DNA of 64,000 bases from Paenibacillus_AR sp051594765 (GTDB taxonomy: Bacteria > Bacillota > Bacilli > Paenibacillales > NBRC-103111), in assembly GCF_051594765.1 (NCBI RefSeq), contig NZ_JBPPGJ010000004.1, positions 124,001 through 188,000 on the forward strand. Direction: 5' to 3'. Under the pieces are notes generated by a model, which saw nothing but the letters and a program-made list of their open reading frames with translations, was not told where the DNA came from and ran no database searches. Every line of letters starts with the position of its first letter. The first letter of the stretch is position 1. The position numbers were made by a program, and so were the translations under genes. Positions 16,358 to 23,912 of the stretch are shown piece after piece.

Positions 16358-18367
16358 CTACAGAGCCCGTCGAACCGCCAATATATATTTGGACTGGTCG
16401 AGCGGATTCACTCCCCTCCGGGGCCGCTCCACATGAACCTCCGGCGGGCATTCCCGGTATCCACCGAACGATACGGACAGATGGCCCCTTCCCTTGGTCA
16501 TGGAGCTTAGCCGCGCCGGAAAATCAAGGGAGGTTGCCACCGGGAGCATCCCGGTCAGCTCCAGCCGCTCCCCGCTCAAGACGGGGTTGTCGAATTCCCC
16601 CCTCATCAGCACCAGCTCATTCATCACCTTGCCTCCGGCCTCCTCCGGCACGGACAGGCGGAACCGGAGCATCGGCTCCAGCAGCTTGGTTCCCGTGCGC
16701 GCCAGCCCGTCCATGATGCCCATCGGCGTCGCCACGACGAAATCCAGCGGATGGGTATGCCACACGTGATGCTCCCCCTCCACCAGCGTCACCTTCAGAT
16801 CCGTTACCTCCCAGCCGCGCAAGCCCTGCTCCAGCGCCTCCGGGACCCTGCGAGCTACCTCGTTCTGATAGCTCTCCAGAAGGTCTTCTTTCCGTACAAT
16901 GGAGGCATATTGCAGGCCGCTGCCCCGCTCGCCGGGCTCGATCCGGAACCGGAGTACCGCCCAGCAGGGCTTGGGCATCGTATAGGCGATGAACCCGAAG
17001 CCGGCTTCGGCCGGCGTTTCCTTATAAATGACCGTCGGCTCCCCGAAGTCCACGTCCAGCCCGTAGCGGCTCTTCACCAGCTCCGTCAGGACCTCGATCT
17101 GGATCGGGCCCATGACCTTCAGATGAAGCTCCCGCTCCTCCTTCAGCCACTGGACGTCCAGATGGGGATCCTCATCCGCCAGCTCCCGGAAGGCGGCTAC
17201 CGCCGCAGGGAAGTCCTTCTCCTGACGCCACTTCACCTGTACGGTCAGGAGGGGCACCGCCATCCGCCCGAGGTGCGGGATCCGCTCCGGACTGCCGAGA
17301 ATGTCCCCTACGGCCGCGTGGCTGAAGCCGTACACGGCTCCGATGTCCCCGGCTTGCAGAACCCCGGCGTCCACGGATTTGGGCCCCTCCACCTTGCGGA
17401 TCTGCGTGATCTTCTCGTCCAGCCCCCGGGTGTGGTTCAGGACGGAATCCCGGTTGCGGAGCACGCCGTCGTACAAGCGGACATACGCCACCCGGCCCAT
17501 GGCCGCATCCTGCTCCAGTTTGAATACGACGCCCGACAACGGAGCGTCGGACGAGCCTGCCGGTGGCGGCAGCAGGGAAATGATGGCATCCATCAGCGGC
17601 AGGATGCCGATGCCTTGACTCGAAGCTCCGAAGAGAACGGGATAAGCTGTGGCTCGCTCCGCCGCGGGCTTCAGAACATCCCTCAGCACTTCTGGCGGCT
17701 GTTCTCCTTCCTCCAGCACCTTCATGAGCAGCTCCTCGTCCTGCTCCGCCAGGATCTCGTTCAGCAGCCTGCGGTATTCCGCCGCTTCCGGACAAGCCTC
17801 TCCCGAAGCCGTCGCCCCCTCGCCCATAAGATCGAGGACTCCCGTAAACCCATTTTCAACCCCCACAGGCGCCTGGATCGGCACCGCGGCAGGCGAGAGC
17901 AGCCTGCGGATCTCCGTGAGAACGCGCAGCGGGTCTGCGCCGATCCGGTCCATCTTGTTCACATAGAGGAGGGTCGGAATCCGCAGCTCCCGCAGCGCCC
18001 TCCAGATCACCTCCGTCTGAGCCTGGACGCCTTCCACCGCGGAGAGAACCAGCACGGCGCCGTCCATCACCCGCAGACTTCTCTCCACCTCGGACAAGAA
18101 ATCCACATGTCCCGGCGTATCCACCACATTTACGGATACTCCCCGCCATTCGTATCGGGTCACCGCCGCCCGGACGGAGATGCCCCGTTCCCGCTCCACG
18201 TCCAGCCAATCCGTCTGCGCCGTCCCCGTATCGACGCTGCCTAAGGTCCGGATTCTGCCGCTGGCATACAGAATCCTCTCCGTGGTGGTCGTCTTGCCGG
18301 CATCCACGTGGGCGAACACGCCCACGTTCCGGACCCGAAGGCCCTCCCGATTGTCTTCCCCTATCAT
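16358..18367 (-). CDS. TetM/EF-G-like translational GTPase
   Basis: About 669 residues, arranged like the ribosomal protection proteins TetM/TetO (about 640 residues). The GTPase motifs are all intact: G1 AHVDAGKTTTTER, G2 in ERERGIS, G3 VDTPGHVDF and G4 VNKMDRIG. EF-G-like domains II-V follow. In domain IV, where TetM has the loop with Ser-Pro-Val that displaces tetracycline, this protein reads HHVWHTHPLDF, so the residues thought to be critical are absent. Tetracycline resistance is therefore doubtful; a housekeeping, stress or other antibiotic-related ribosome role is as likely. Start ATG 18367 has AGGAG 10 nt upstream; TTG 18373 is the alternative. Confidence 0.85.
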   Translation of the reverse strand: MIGEDNREGLRVRNVGVFAHVDAGKTTTTERILYASGRIRTLGSVDTGTAQTDWLDVERERGISVRAAVTRYEWRGVSVNVVDTPGHVDFLSEVERSLRVMDGAVLVLSAVEGVQAQTEVIWRALRELRIPTLLYVNKMDRIGADPLRVLTEIRRLLSPAAVPIQAPVGVENGFTGVLDLMGEGATASGEACPEAAEYRRLLNEILAEQDEELLMKVLEEGEQPPEVLRDVLKPAAERATAYPVLFGASSQGIGILPLMDAIISLLPPPAGSSDAPLSGVVFKLEQDAAMGRVAYVRLYDGVLRNRDSVLNHTRGLDEKITQIRKVEGPKSVDAGVLQAGDIGAVYGFSHAAVGDILGSPERIPHLGRMAVPLLTVQVKWRQEKDFPAAVAAFRELADEDPHLDVQWLKEERELHLKVMGPIQIEVLTELVKSRYGLDVDFGEPTVIYKETPAEAGFGFIAYTMPKPCWAVLRFRIEPGERGSGLQYASIVRKEDLLESYQNEVARRVPEALEQGLRGWEVTDLKVTLVEGEHHVWHTHPLDFVVATPMGIMDGLARTGTKLLEPMLRFRLSVPEEAGGKVMNELVLMRGEFDNPVLSGERLELTGMLPVATSLDFPARLSSMTKGRGHLSVSFGGYRECPPEVHVERPRRGVNPLDQSKYILAVRRAL

Positions 18368-18391
18368 GCTCAAGCCGCTCCTCCCCGGAAC

Positions 18392-18421
18392 AAAAGAAAA
18401 GCTCCCCCGCCCGGAGGGAGC
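18392..18421 (-). terminator. Terminator of the VOC/thioredoxin unit
   Basis: On the minus strand GCTCCC (18421-18416) and GGGAGC (18406-18401) flank a C/G-rich loop and are followed by TTTTCTTTT. It lies between the thioredoxin-like gene and the TetM-like gene. Confidence 0.65.
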
Positions 18422-18475
18422 CTCATGTTACGTCCGCAATCCGTCCACGCTTATCCCGCGCTGTGTGCCGGACGA

Positions 18476-19057
18476 TTATACCAGATCACAGGCATCCGCA
18501 GGCATCCAGTGCGCATCCTGGCCTTCCCACTTGACGTTGCAGCCGATGGGATTGGTTACGGGCACGGATACCGGCTTGCCGGACACGATCTCCTCCAACG
18601 CGCGGTCCAGATCGTTGACCGTGCTCTTGGCGGACTCTCTCGGGTTGTCGATGGCCCGTCCGGTGTAGACCAGCTTCCGCTCTTCGTCGAATACGTAGAA
18701 GTGCGGCGTCCGCAGCGCCCCGTAGGCCAGCGCCGTCTGCTGGGATTCGTCGCGCAGGTAGGTCCACGGGAACTTATGGTTCTCCATCTCCTCCACCATC
18801 TTCTCGAAGGAATCCTCCGGCTTGGTCTTGACGCTGTTGGAATTGATGCCGACGAAGCGGACGCCCTGGTCCCGGAACCGGTCCGCCGTCTCGCGGGTCA
18901 CTTCATTGGAGCCGATGACGAAGGGGCAATGGTTGCAGGTGAAGAAGACCACCAGCACCTTCGCATCTGCGAAATCCTTCAAGGCATACGTCTTGCCGTC
19001 CGTACCCGGCAGGGAAAAGTCCGGCGCGCTTGCGCCAATGGGCAAGGTAAAGCTCAT
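18476..19057 (-). CDS. Thioredoxin-like / AhpC-TSA family protein
   Basis: 193 residues with the peroxiredoxin-type opening IGASAPDFSLPGTDGKTYAL and a thioredoxin-like CxxC in VVFFTCNHCPFVIGSNE (about residues 43-49). The family motif VGINSNSV follows. No signal peptide or lipobox is present, so it acts in the cytoplasm. Proteins with CNHCP are usually annotated as thioredoxin-family or redoxin proteins, and their partner is unknown. AAGGAG lies 8 nt before ATG 19057. The VOC gene ends 29 nt upstream, so the two probably form an operon. Confidence 0.85.
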   Translation of the reverse strand: MSFTLPIGASAPDFSLPGTDGKTYALKDFADAKVLVVFFTCNHCPFVIGSNEVTRETADRFRDQGVRFVGINSNSVKTKPEDSFEKMVEEMENHKFPWTYLRDESQQTALAYGALRTPHFYVFDEERKLVYTGRAIDNPRESAKSTVNDLDRALEEIVSGKPVSVPVTNPIGCNVKWEGQDAHWMPADACDLV

Positions 19058-19086
19058 GGGATCGTCTCCTTCATGAATGGATTGGC

Positions 19087-19509
19087 TTACAGTTTATGAT
19101 CTCCGGTGCTCTGGAAAAATTCAATGGTCTCGCCGTTCAAGCCCTGTACGAAAGCGATGCGCACGGGTGTCGGAGGGTTGCCCTGAAGCACCACGTCCTT
19201 GGGCTCCACCGTGACGACCGCGCCTGCAGCCACCGCCGCCTTCACCGCGCCGTCCACATCTTCGCTTCGGAAGGCCACATGGAAGTAAGCGCCGTCCGGC
19301 TTCGTCGGGCTGTCCCCGCCGGCGAACACCTCCAGATAATTGCCGTCACCGCAATCCAGAAGCCGGATACGGCTATTGCCTTCCCCCCAGCCGAAACGCT
19401 CTTGGAAACCGAGACCTTCCGTATAGAACTTCAATGTCGCTTCGAAATCATAGGCTCTCAGGGCCACATGGTGAAAGCCTCCGCCGCCGATCTTTGCATT
19501 CGTTCCCAT
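19087..19509 (-). CDS. VOC family (glyoxalase-like) protein
   Basis: A 140-residue single vicinal-oxygen-chelate domain with GGGFHHVALRAYDFEATLKF (metal-ligand His), DGNYLEVFAGGD, YFHVAFRSEDVDGAVKAA and GETIEFFQ (terminal Glu ligand). It is likely a metal-dependent lyase, isomerase or dioxygenase fold, substrate unknown. AGGAGG lies 11 nt before ATG 19509. It is the first gene of a two-gene unit with the thioredoxin-like gene. A probable -10 (TATACT, minus strand 19558-19553) lies upstream. Confidence 0.85.
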   Translation of the reverse strand: MGTNAKIGGGGFHHVALRAYDFEATLKFYTEGLGFQERFGWGEGNSRIRLLDCGDGNYLEVFAGGDSPTKPDGAYFHVAFRSEDVDGAVKAAVAAGAVVTVEPKDVVLQGNPPTPVRIAFVQGLNGETIEFFQSTGDHKL

Positions 19510-19647
19510 TCTCGTTACAGCCTCCTCTTATCCGGTAATCGCTTCCTTGTCCAGTATAGACAAAATCCTCTCATCTGAAAATGACTTACGTGAATGTAAC
19601 TAAGTAACGGCGGAGAAAGCGGAACCCAGCTGTTAGCGTTTTCACCG

Positions 19648-19673
19648 AATTGTTTACAATTCGTTTACAATTC
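19648..19673. promoter_or_regulatory. PhoP/WalR-type direct repeats and palindrome before LTA-synthase gene
   Basis: GTTTACAATTC occurs twice in exact tandem (19652-19662, 19663-19673), giving TTTACA-N5-TTTACA on the plus strand, with a degenerate third copy TTTCAT 11 bp further on. Read on the minus strand this is TGTAAA-N5-TGTAAA. It fits the WalR consensus TGTWAH-N5-TGTWAH, and the plus-strand reading fits the PhoP half-site TTWACA with N5 spacing. The first copy is also half of a palindrome GAATTGT-TT-ACAATTC. Seen in sequence; the binding factor is inferred. Confidence 0.5.
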
Positions 19674-19740
19674 CTTTCATTTTTCATCGAAAAATGATGG
19701 TATTCTGAAACAAAGTCGTATATCGATGTCTTGGACACCC

Positions 19741-19776
19741 AAGAGCCTGCGGACCTAAAGGGCTCTTCTTTTTTTG
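19741..19776 (+). terminator. Intrinsic terminator in the leader of the LTA-synthase gene (attenuator)
   Basis: AAGAGCC (19741-19747) pairs with GGCTCTT (19761-19767), followed by CTTTTTTT. It works only on the plus strand, yet no plus-strand gene lies between it and the start of the preceding minus-strand operon. It therefore sits in the 5' leader of the gene at 19808, about 30 nt before its ATG. Upstream, CATTTTTC/GAAAAATG (19679-19697) forms another perfect stem. Confidence 0.65.
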
Positions 19777-19807
19777 GACTATATAGATGTAAGAAAGGAG
19801 CCACACC

Positions 19808-21742
19808 ATGAAGTCTCGAGGATATACCCTTGCCTCCGCCAGACGGTTCCGCAGCCGCAGACTCCCGTATGCCAGCCAGACGGCCGTCTATCTTCTGGCC
19901 GCGCTAGGTTCCTTGATCATGGCGCTGGGAGCCGAAGGTCTCCAGAGGGGTTCTCTCTCCGAAGCTTGGAGCTGGCTCAGCTCCCATCCCCTGCTGTTCG
20001 CCGTGAATGCCCTGCTGGCGTTCGCGGTGATGCTCCTCCTGTTGTCCCTGGCGGGGTCCCTGCTTCTCTCAGCTGCCTTCGCCGTGCTTCTGCTCTCCGC
20101 CATGTCCCTGATCAGCTACTTCAAGACCAAGCTCATCGGCGAGCCTTTCTATCCGTGGGATGTGATTCTGAACCGGGAGGGCATGAACATCGCGCCTCTC
20201 GTTACCGGCTCAGGTGCTCTCCTTAAGATCGGCGCTGTGGCGGCCACCGTCTTAACCCTTCTGCTGCTGTCGCTGATGCGGCGCAAACGCAAGCTGGGCC
20301 TGACGCCCGCCCACAGACTGATCAGCGGCGGACTCGCTCTGGCCCTCCTGGTTTCGGTCGGGGTCCAATCCCCCTGGACACAGAGCTGGATCCATCGGGC
20401 CGGTGTGGAGGAGATCGTCTGGAACCAGCAGGAGAATTACGCCAACAACGGGATTCTCACCGCTTTTGCCCTGAACGTGAAGAATTCCATCATCCCCAAG
20501 CCCGCGGGCTATAATGAAGCGGCCGTCCAGAGCATCGCCGGAATCCTGAAGGAGGAGCGCACCGCTCAATCGTCAGACACCGTACGGGCTCCAGTTCCGG
20601 TTAAGCCCAATGTGATCTTCGTGATGAGCGAAGCCTTCTGGGATCCGTCGCTGCTGCCGGGAGTCCGCTACAGCGAAGATCCAGCACCGACGCTGCACCG
20701 CCTGCAGGAGGCATCCACCTCCGGCTATCTGGTGTCTCCGGTATTCGGCGGCGGCACGGCCAATACGGAGTTCGAGGTGCTGTCGGGCTTGAGCATGAGC
20801 TTCCTGCCGGCCGGGTCCATGGCCTACCAGCAGTACATTACGAAGCCGCTGCCCAGTCTGGCCAGCTATTTCAAGGAGCAGGGCTACAAGAGCGTGGCCG
20901 TCCATCCGTACGAGGACTGGTTCTGGAACCGGGACAAGGTCTATCCGTTGATGGGCTTCGACAGCTTCAAGAGCAAGTCCCAGTTCCAGGACCCTGAGGT
21001 GAGAGGCGCTTTCATCTCCGATGCGGAGGTGTCACGCAGCATTCTGCAGACCGCCCGGGATACGGAGGAGCCCCTATTCCTCTACGCCGTGACCATGCAG
21101 AACCACGGACCTTATGATGATAACCGGTACGGCCCCCCCACGATCCAGGTGCAGGGAGACATGACGGACAGCGCCAGGGAAGCGCTCGCCACCTATGCGG
21201 AAGGGATCCGGGATGCAGACCGGTCGCTGGAGCTGCTGATGGAAGGCTTCGAAGAGCTGGATGAGCCGACGGTCGTCGTCTTCTACGGAGACCATCTCCC
21301 GATGTTGGGCTATGATTACGACACCTACGTGCAGACCGGCTTCCTGTCCTCCCCGAATTCCGGGAACTGGACTTCGGAGGAGCTGCGGAAGATCCGGAGC
21401 GTGCCTTTTGCCGTATGGTCCAATATCGGTCTGCCGCAGGAACGGATCCCGGCTATGAGCTATTCTTTCCTGGGTCCATATATACTCCATGCGCTGCACC
21501 TGGAGCTGCCCGGCCAGTTCGCCATGGGCCGCGACGTCGCCAAGATGACCCCCGTGCTGCTCCGCAACCTTACGGTGGATGCTCAAGGAACCTCCTCCGC
21601 CGAGGTTCCCCTGGAGGCGGAGCATGCGGTGGCGGAATACCGTCTGCTCCAGTATGACCTACTGTTCGGGCGATCCTACCTGGCCCAATACATGGATACT
21701 CCATTCTTAAGCGGCTACGTCGCTGACCGCTTCAATGAATAG
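19808..21742 (+). CDS. LTA synthase family phosphoglycerol transferase
   Basis: 644 residues. The N-terminal 185 residues contain about five membrane helices; the rest is an extracellular sulfatase/alkaline-phosphatase-fold domain. Metal and catalytic landmarks resembling LtaS are visible: the Glu in IFVMSEAFWD, the nucleophile Thr in GGGTANTEFEVLSG, and FYGDHLPML carrying Asp and His ligands. It probably transfers glycerol phosphate from phosphatidylglycerol to a cell-surface acceptor such as lipoteichoic acid, its glycolipid primer or a glucan; which one is not clear. AAAGGAG lies 8 nt before ATG 19808. The leader carries a terminator and PhoP/WalR-type repeats, pointing to phosphate or wall-stress control. 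Confidence 0.88.
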   Translation: MKSRGYTLASARRFRSRRLPYASQTAVYLLAALGSLIMALGAEGLQRGSLSEAWSWLSSHPLLFAVNALLAFAVMLLLLSLAGSLLLSAAFAVLLLSAMSLISYFKTKLIGEPFYPWDVILNREGMNIAPLVTGSGALLKIGAVAATVLTLLLLSLMRRKRKLGLTPAHRLISGGLALALLVSVGVQSPWTQSWIHRAGVEEIVWNQQENYANNGILTAFALNVKNSIIPKPAGYNEAAVQSIAGILKEERTAQSSDTVRAPVPVKPNVIFVMSEAFWDPSLLPGVRYSEDPAPTLHRLQEASTSGYLVSPVFGGGTANTEFEVLSGLSMSFLPAGSMAYQQYITKPLPSLASYFKEQGYKSVAVHPYEDWFWNRDKVYPLMGFDSFKSKSQFQDPEVRGAFISDAEVSRSILQTARDTEEPLFLYAVTMQNHGPYDDNRYGPPTIQVQGDMTDSAREALATYAEGIRDADRSLELLMEGFEELDEPTVVVFYGDHLPMLGYDYDTYVQTGFLSSPNSGNWTSEELRKIRSVPFAVWSNIGLPQERIPAMSYSFLGPYILHALHLELPGQFAMGRDVAKMTPVLLRNLTVDAQGTSSAEVPLEAEHAVAEYRLLQYDLLFGRSYLAQYMDTPFLSGYVADRFNE

Positions 21743-21788
21743 TTCGAAGATTTGCCGCAGGAGCAGTCTTCACCATAAAGCATAACGA

Positions 21789-21823
21789 CAACGGCTGGAC
21801 AGGGATGACCCGTCCAGCCGTTG
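21789..21823. terminator. Hairpin between LTA-synthase and sigma factor genes
   Basis: CAACGGCTGGAC (21789-21800) pairs perfectly with GTCCAGCCGTTG (21812-21823), between convergent genes. The U-tracts on either side are short, so efficiency is uncertain. Confidence 0.6.
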
Positions 21824-21826
21824 CCG

Positions 21827-22795
21827 TTATTCCATATAGTCCTTCAGCCTCTTGCTGCGGCTCGGATGGCGCAGCTTCCGGAGGGCTTTCGCCTCGATCT
21901 GCCGGATCCGTTCCCTCGTCACGCCGAAGACCTTGCCGACCTCCTCCAGCGTTCTCGCATGGCCGTCATCCAGACCGAAGCGCAGGCGCAGCACGTTCTC
22001 CTCCCGCTCCGTCAGCGTGTCGAGCACATCCTCCAGCTGCTCCTTCAGGAGCATAAACGCCGCCGAATCCGCCGGAGCCTCCGCGTCCGGATCCTCGATG
22101 AAATCTCCGAGATGGGAATCGTTCTCCTCGCCGATGGGGGTCTCCAGACTGACGGGGTCCAGGGATATCTTCATGATCTCCCGCACCTTCTCCGCCGTCA
22201 GATCCATGGCCTGGCCGATCTCCTCTGCGGTGGGATCCCGGCCCAGCTCCTGTACCAGCTGCCGGGTTATCCGGACCAGCTTGTTGATGGTCTCCACCAT
22301 ATGCACGGGGATCCGTATGGTTCGAGCCTGGTCCGCAATGGATCGCGTGATGGCCTGGCGGATCCACCAAGTGGCATAGGTACTGAATTTGAATCCCTTG
22401 GTGTAGTCGAATTTGTCCACAGCCTTGATCAAGCCCATATTGCCTTCCTGGATCAGGTCCAGGAACATCATGCCCCGCCCCACGTAACGTCTGGCAATGC
22501 TGACAACCAGCCGCAGATTGGCTTCGGCCAGCTTGCGCTTGGCCTCCTCGTCGCCTTCCAGAATGGACTTGGCCAGCTTCACCTCATCCTCCGCGGATAA
22601 GAGCGGAACACGTCCGATTTCCTTCAAATACAAGCGGACCGGATCGTCCACTTTGATCCCCGCCGGCAGGGTCAGATCATCCTCGGTCCCATAAGCGGCG
22701 GAATCCTGTCGATCATGGAAAGCCTCCATGGAATGATCCCGGTCGAGCTCCAATTCCTTCGTTCCGGAGGAAACCCCGTTTGCACCGTTTGCCAT
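21827..22795 (-). CDS. SigA/RpoD-like sigma factor lacking region 1.1
   Basis: 322 residues. From about residue 44 onward it follows Bacillus SigA almost block for block: region 1.2 VDDPVRLYLKEIGRVPLLS, region 2 LIQEGNMGLIKAVDKFDY and YATWWIRQAITRSIADQ, region 3 IPVHMVETINKLVR, and region 4 EEVGKVFGVTRERIRQIEAK. Promoter recognition should be close to that of SigA. SigA of Bacillus has about 370 residues; here its N-terminal 100 or so, including autoinhibitory region 1.1, are replaced by a short acidic leader. The gene is not next to dnaG, its usual operon partner. It may be a second group 1/2 factor, or this lineage's principal one; not decidable here. AAGGA lies 10 nt before ATG 22795. Confidence 0.88.
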   Translation of the reverse strand: MANGANGVSSGTKELELDRDHSMEAFHDRQDSAAYGTEDDLTLPAGIKVDDPVRLYLKEIGRVPLLSAEDEVKLAKSILEGDEEAKRKLAEANLRLVVSIARRYVGRGMMFLDLIQEGNMGLIKAVDKFDYTKGFKFSTYATWWIRQAITRSIADQARTIRIPVHMVETINKLVRITRQLVQELGRDPTAEEIGQAMDLTAEKVREIMKISLDPVSLETPIGEENDSHLGDFIEDPDAEAPADSAAFMLLKEQLEDVLDTLTEREENVLRLRFGLDDGHARTLEEVGKVFGVTRERIRQIEAKALRKLRHPSRSKRLKDYME

Positions 22796-22851
22796 ACCCT
22801 ACACATCCTTAATCTATAAGATCCTTAGCTGCAACAGCGCCTGATTATATA

Positions 22852-22880
22852 TTGACTCATTCGGGTGATTGTGTTATGAT
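22852..22880 (+). promoter_or_regulatory. Strong sigma-A promoter for a short leader or small RNA
   Basis: TTGACT, a spacer of exactly 17 nt, and TATGAT, on the plus strand within a locally A/T-rich stretch. The predicted start is about 22887. No gene begins before 23226, and a terminator intervenes at 22984-23034. Confidence 0.65.
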
Positions 22881-22886
22881 AATATA

Positions 22887-23034
22887 TGATTGGCACATCA
22901 GTTGTATGACGATAGCAGAGTGACTTTCACCATTGTACCACTTTTATCCCGGTAATACAAGCCTGCCTTGCTGCGAATTTTGGAAGGGGCTGACTTCAGA
23001 ACCATGACCATGGTCCTGAGGCAGCTCCTTTTTT
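22887..23034 (+). ncRNA. Candidate small RNA or attenuated leader, about 145 nt
   Basis: The interval is bounded by a near-consensus promoter and a strong terminator, and neither strand has an ORF with an SD. The 5' part is mixed in composition with no recognised riboswitch core; I checked mentally for T-box, GEMM, SAM, lysine, ykkC and 6S features. It could be a regulatory RNA, or an attenuated leader of the response-regulator operon that starts 190 nt further on. Confidence 0.4.
22984..23034 (+). terminator. Intrinsic terminator upstream of the response-regulator operon
   Basis: A long imperfect hairpin: AAGGGGCTG pairs with CAGCTCCTT (one G-U), TCAG with CTGA, and ACCATG with CATGGT at the tip, followed by six T. 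It is transcribed in the plus direction, upstream of the operon at 23226. Confidence 0.75.
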
Positions 23035-23109
23035 GATGGATTCCGAGAACAGTGGCGAAAAAAAAAGAGCCATACCCGCCCCTTATGCACCGCTTCATCC
23101 GATGAAGTT

Positions 23110-23118
23110 TGCTATAAT
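23110..23118 (+). promoter_or_regulatory. Extended -10 promoter of the response-regulator/kinase operon
   Basis: TGCTATAAT is a perfect extended -10 (TGnTATAAT); the -35 region is weak. The start would be near 23125, about 100 nt before the ATG. Confidence 0.6.
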
Positions 23119-23225
23119 GGTATACTGGAAGCCGTCTCCTTAAGGGAGGATTCAGGGCGCGTTCAGGGCACATTCAGCATCAGGACTCATAATGAAAGCA
23201 ACCACAAGATACGGGGGAACCTCTC

Positions 23226-23912
23226 ATGAAAAATCTAAAGGGTGTTAAAATATTGCTGGTCGACGACGAGCCGCACATTCTTCAATTTCTGGAGCTGGGC
23301 CTGTCTAATGAAGGCTTCGAGGTGCAGACCGCTCCGGACGGGTTGAACGGCGTCAATCAAGCCAAGGAGTTCCAGCCCCATGTCATCATCCTGGATGTGA
23401 TGATGCCGGGCATCGATGGCTTCGAGGCGTGCCGTATGATCAAGAAGTCCGGCGTGCAAGCTGCGGTCATCATGCTGACCGCCAAGGACGAGATCGACGA
23501 CCGCGTCAAAGGCTTGACGCTGGGTGCGGATGATTACCTGGTGAAGCCCTTCAGCTTCGAAGAGCTTCTGGCCCGCATCCATGCCCGGCTCCGCAACCAG
23601 TTCCCGAGCCTGCTGGGAGAGGTGCACCACGGTCCCTTCCGGATTGACGACCAGCGCAAGGAGATCAGCTTCCGCGACCGGGTCCTGGAGCTTTCCCCTA
23701 CCGAATACGAGTTGCTCAAGTATATGGTTCTGAACCACGGCATCGTCCTGAGCAAAGCCAAAATACTGGACAAGGTATGGGGCTATGACTTCGGCGGCGA
23801 GGAGAACATCGTGGAAGTCTACATTCGCTCCCTTCGCGAGAAGCTGGAAGATAAGGAGCACCGGCTGATCCGCACGCTTCGCGGCGCCGGCTACCGGGTA
23901 GACCTGACATGA
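23226..23912 (+). CDS. OmpR/PhoB-family response regulator
   Basis: 228 residues. The receiver domain has the acidic pair Asp13-Asp14, the phospho-acceptor Asp57 in VIILDVMMPGIDGF, and Lys in GADDYLVKPFSFEELLAR. The C-terminal winged helix contains LSPTEYELLKYM and GEENIVEVYIRSLREKLED, with RTLRGAGYRV at the end. GGGGGAA serves as SD before ATG 23226. The stop overlaps the kinase start by 4 nt (ATGA), so it works with the adjacent kinase. The target genes and signal are unknown. Confidence 0.93.
   Translation: MKNLKGVKILLVDDEPHILQFLELGLSNEGFEVQTAPDGLNGVNQAKEFQPHVIILDVMMPGIDGFEACRMIKKSGVQAAVIMLTAKDEIDDRVKGLTLGADDYLVKPFSFEELLARIHARLRNQFPSLLGEVHHGPFRIDDQRKEISFRDRVLELSPTEYELLKYMVLNHGIVLSKAKILDKVWGYDFGGEENIVEVYIRSLREKLEDKEHRLIRTLRGAGYRVDLT

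Noticed and set aside
16751..18244. 497-codon open frame on the plus strand
   Set aside because: Antisense shadow of the TetM-like gene, whose GTPase motifs are intact.
19690..19720. ECF-type promoter (TGAAAC...CGTA) before the LTA-synthase gene
   Set aside because: TGAAAC and CGTA occur but only a few nt apart, far short of the 16-17 nt spacing required.
22887..23034. T-box, GEMM or other known riboswitch in the leader RNA
   Set aside because: I could not find the conserved cores (for example GGCAAACC or T-box TGGNACC with specifier arrangement), so it is reported only as an unclassified RNA.
22898..23173. 91-codon minus-strand ORF in the sigma/response-regulator gap
   Set aside because: It runs backwards through the terminator and a likely small RNA, has no SD and no protein-like pattern.
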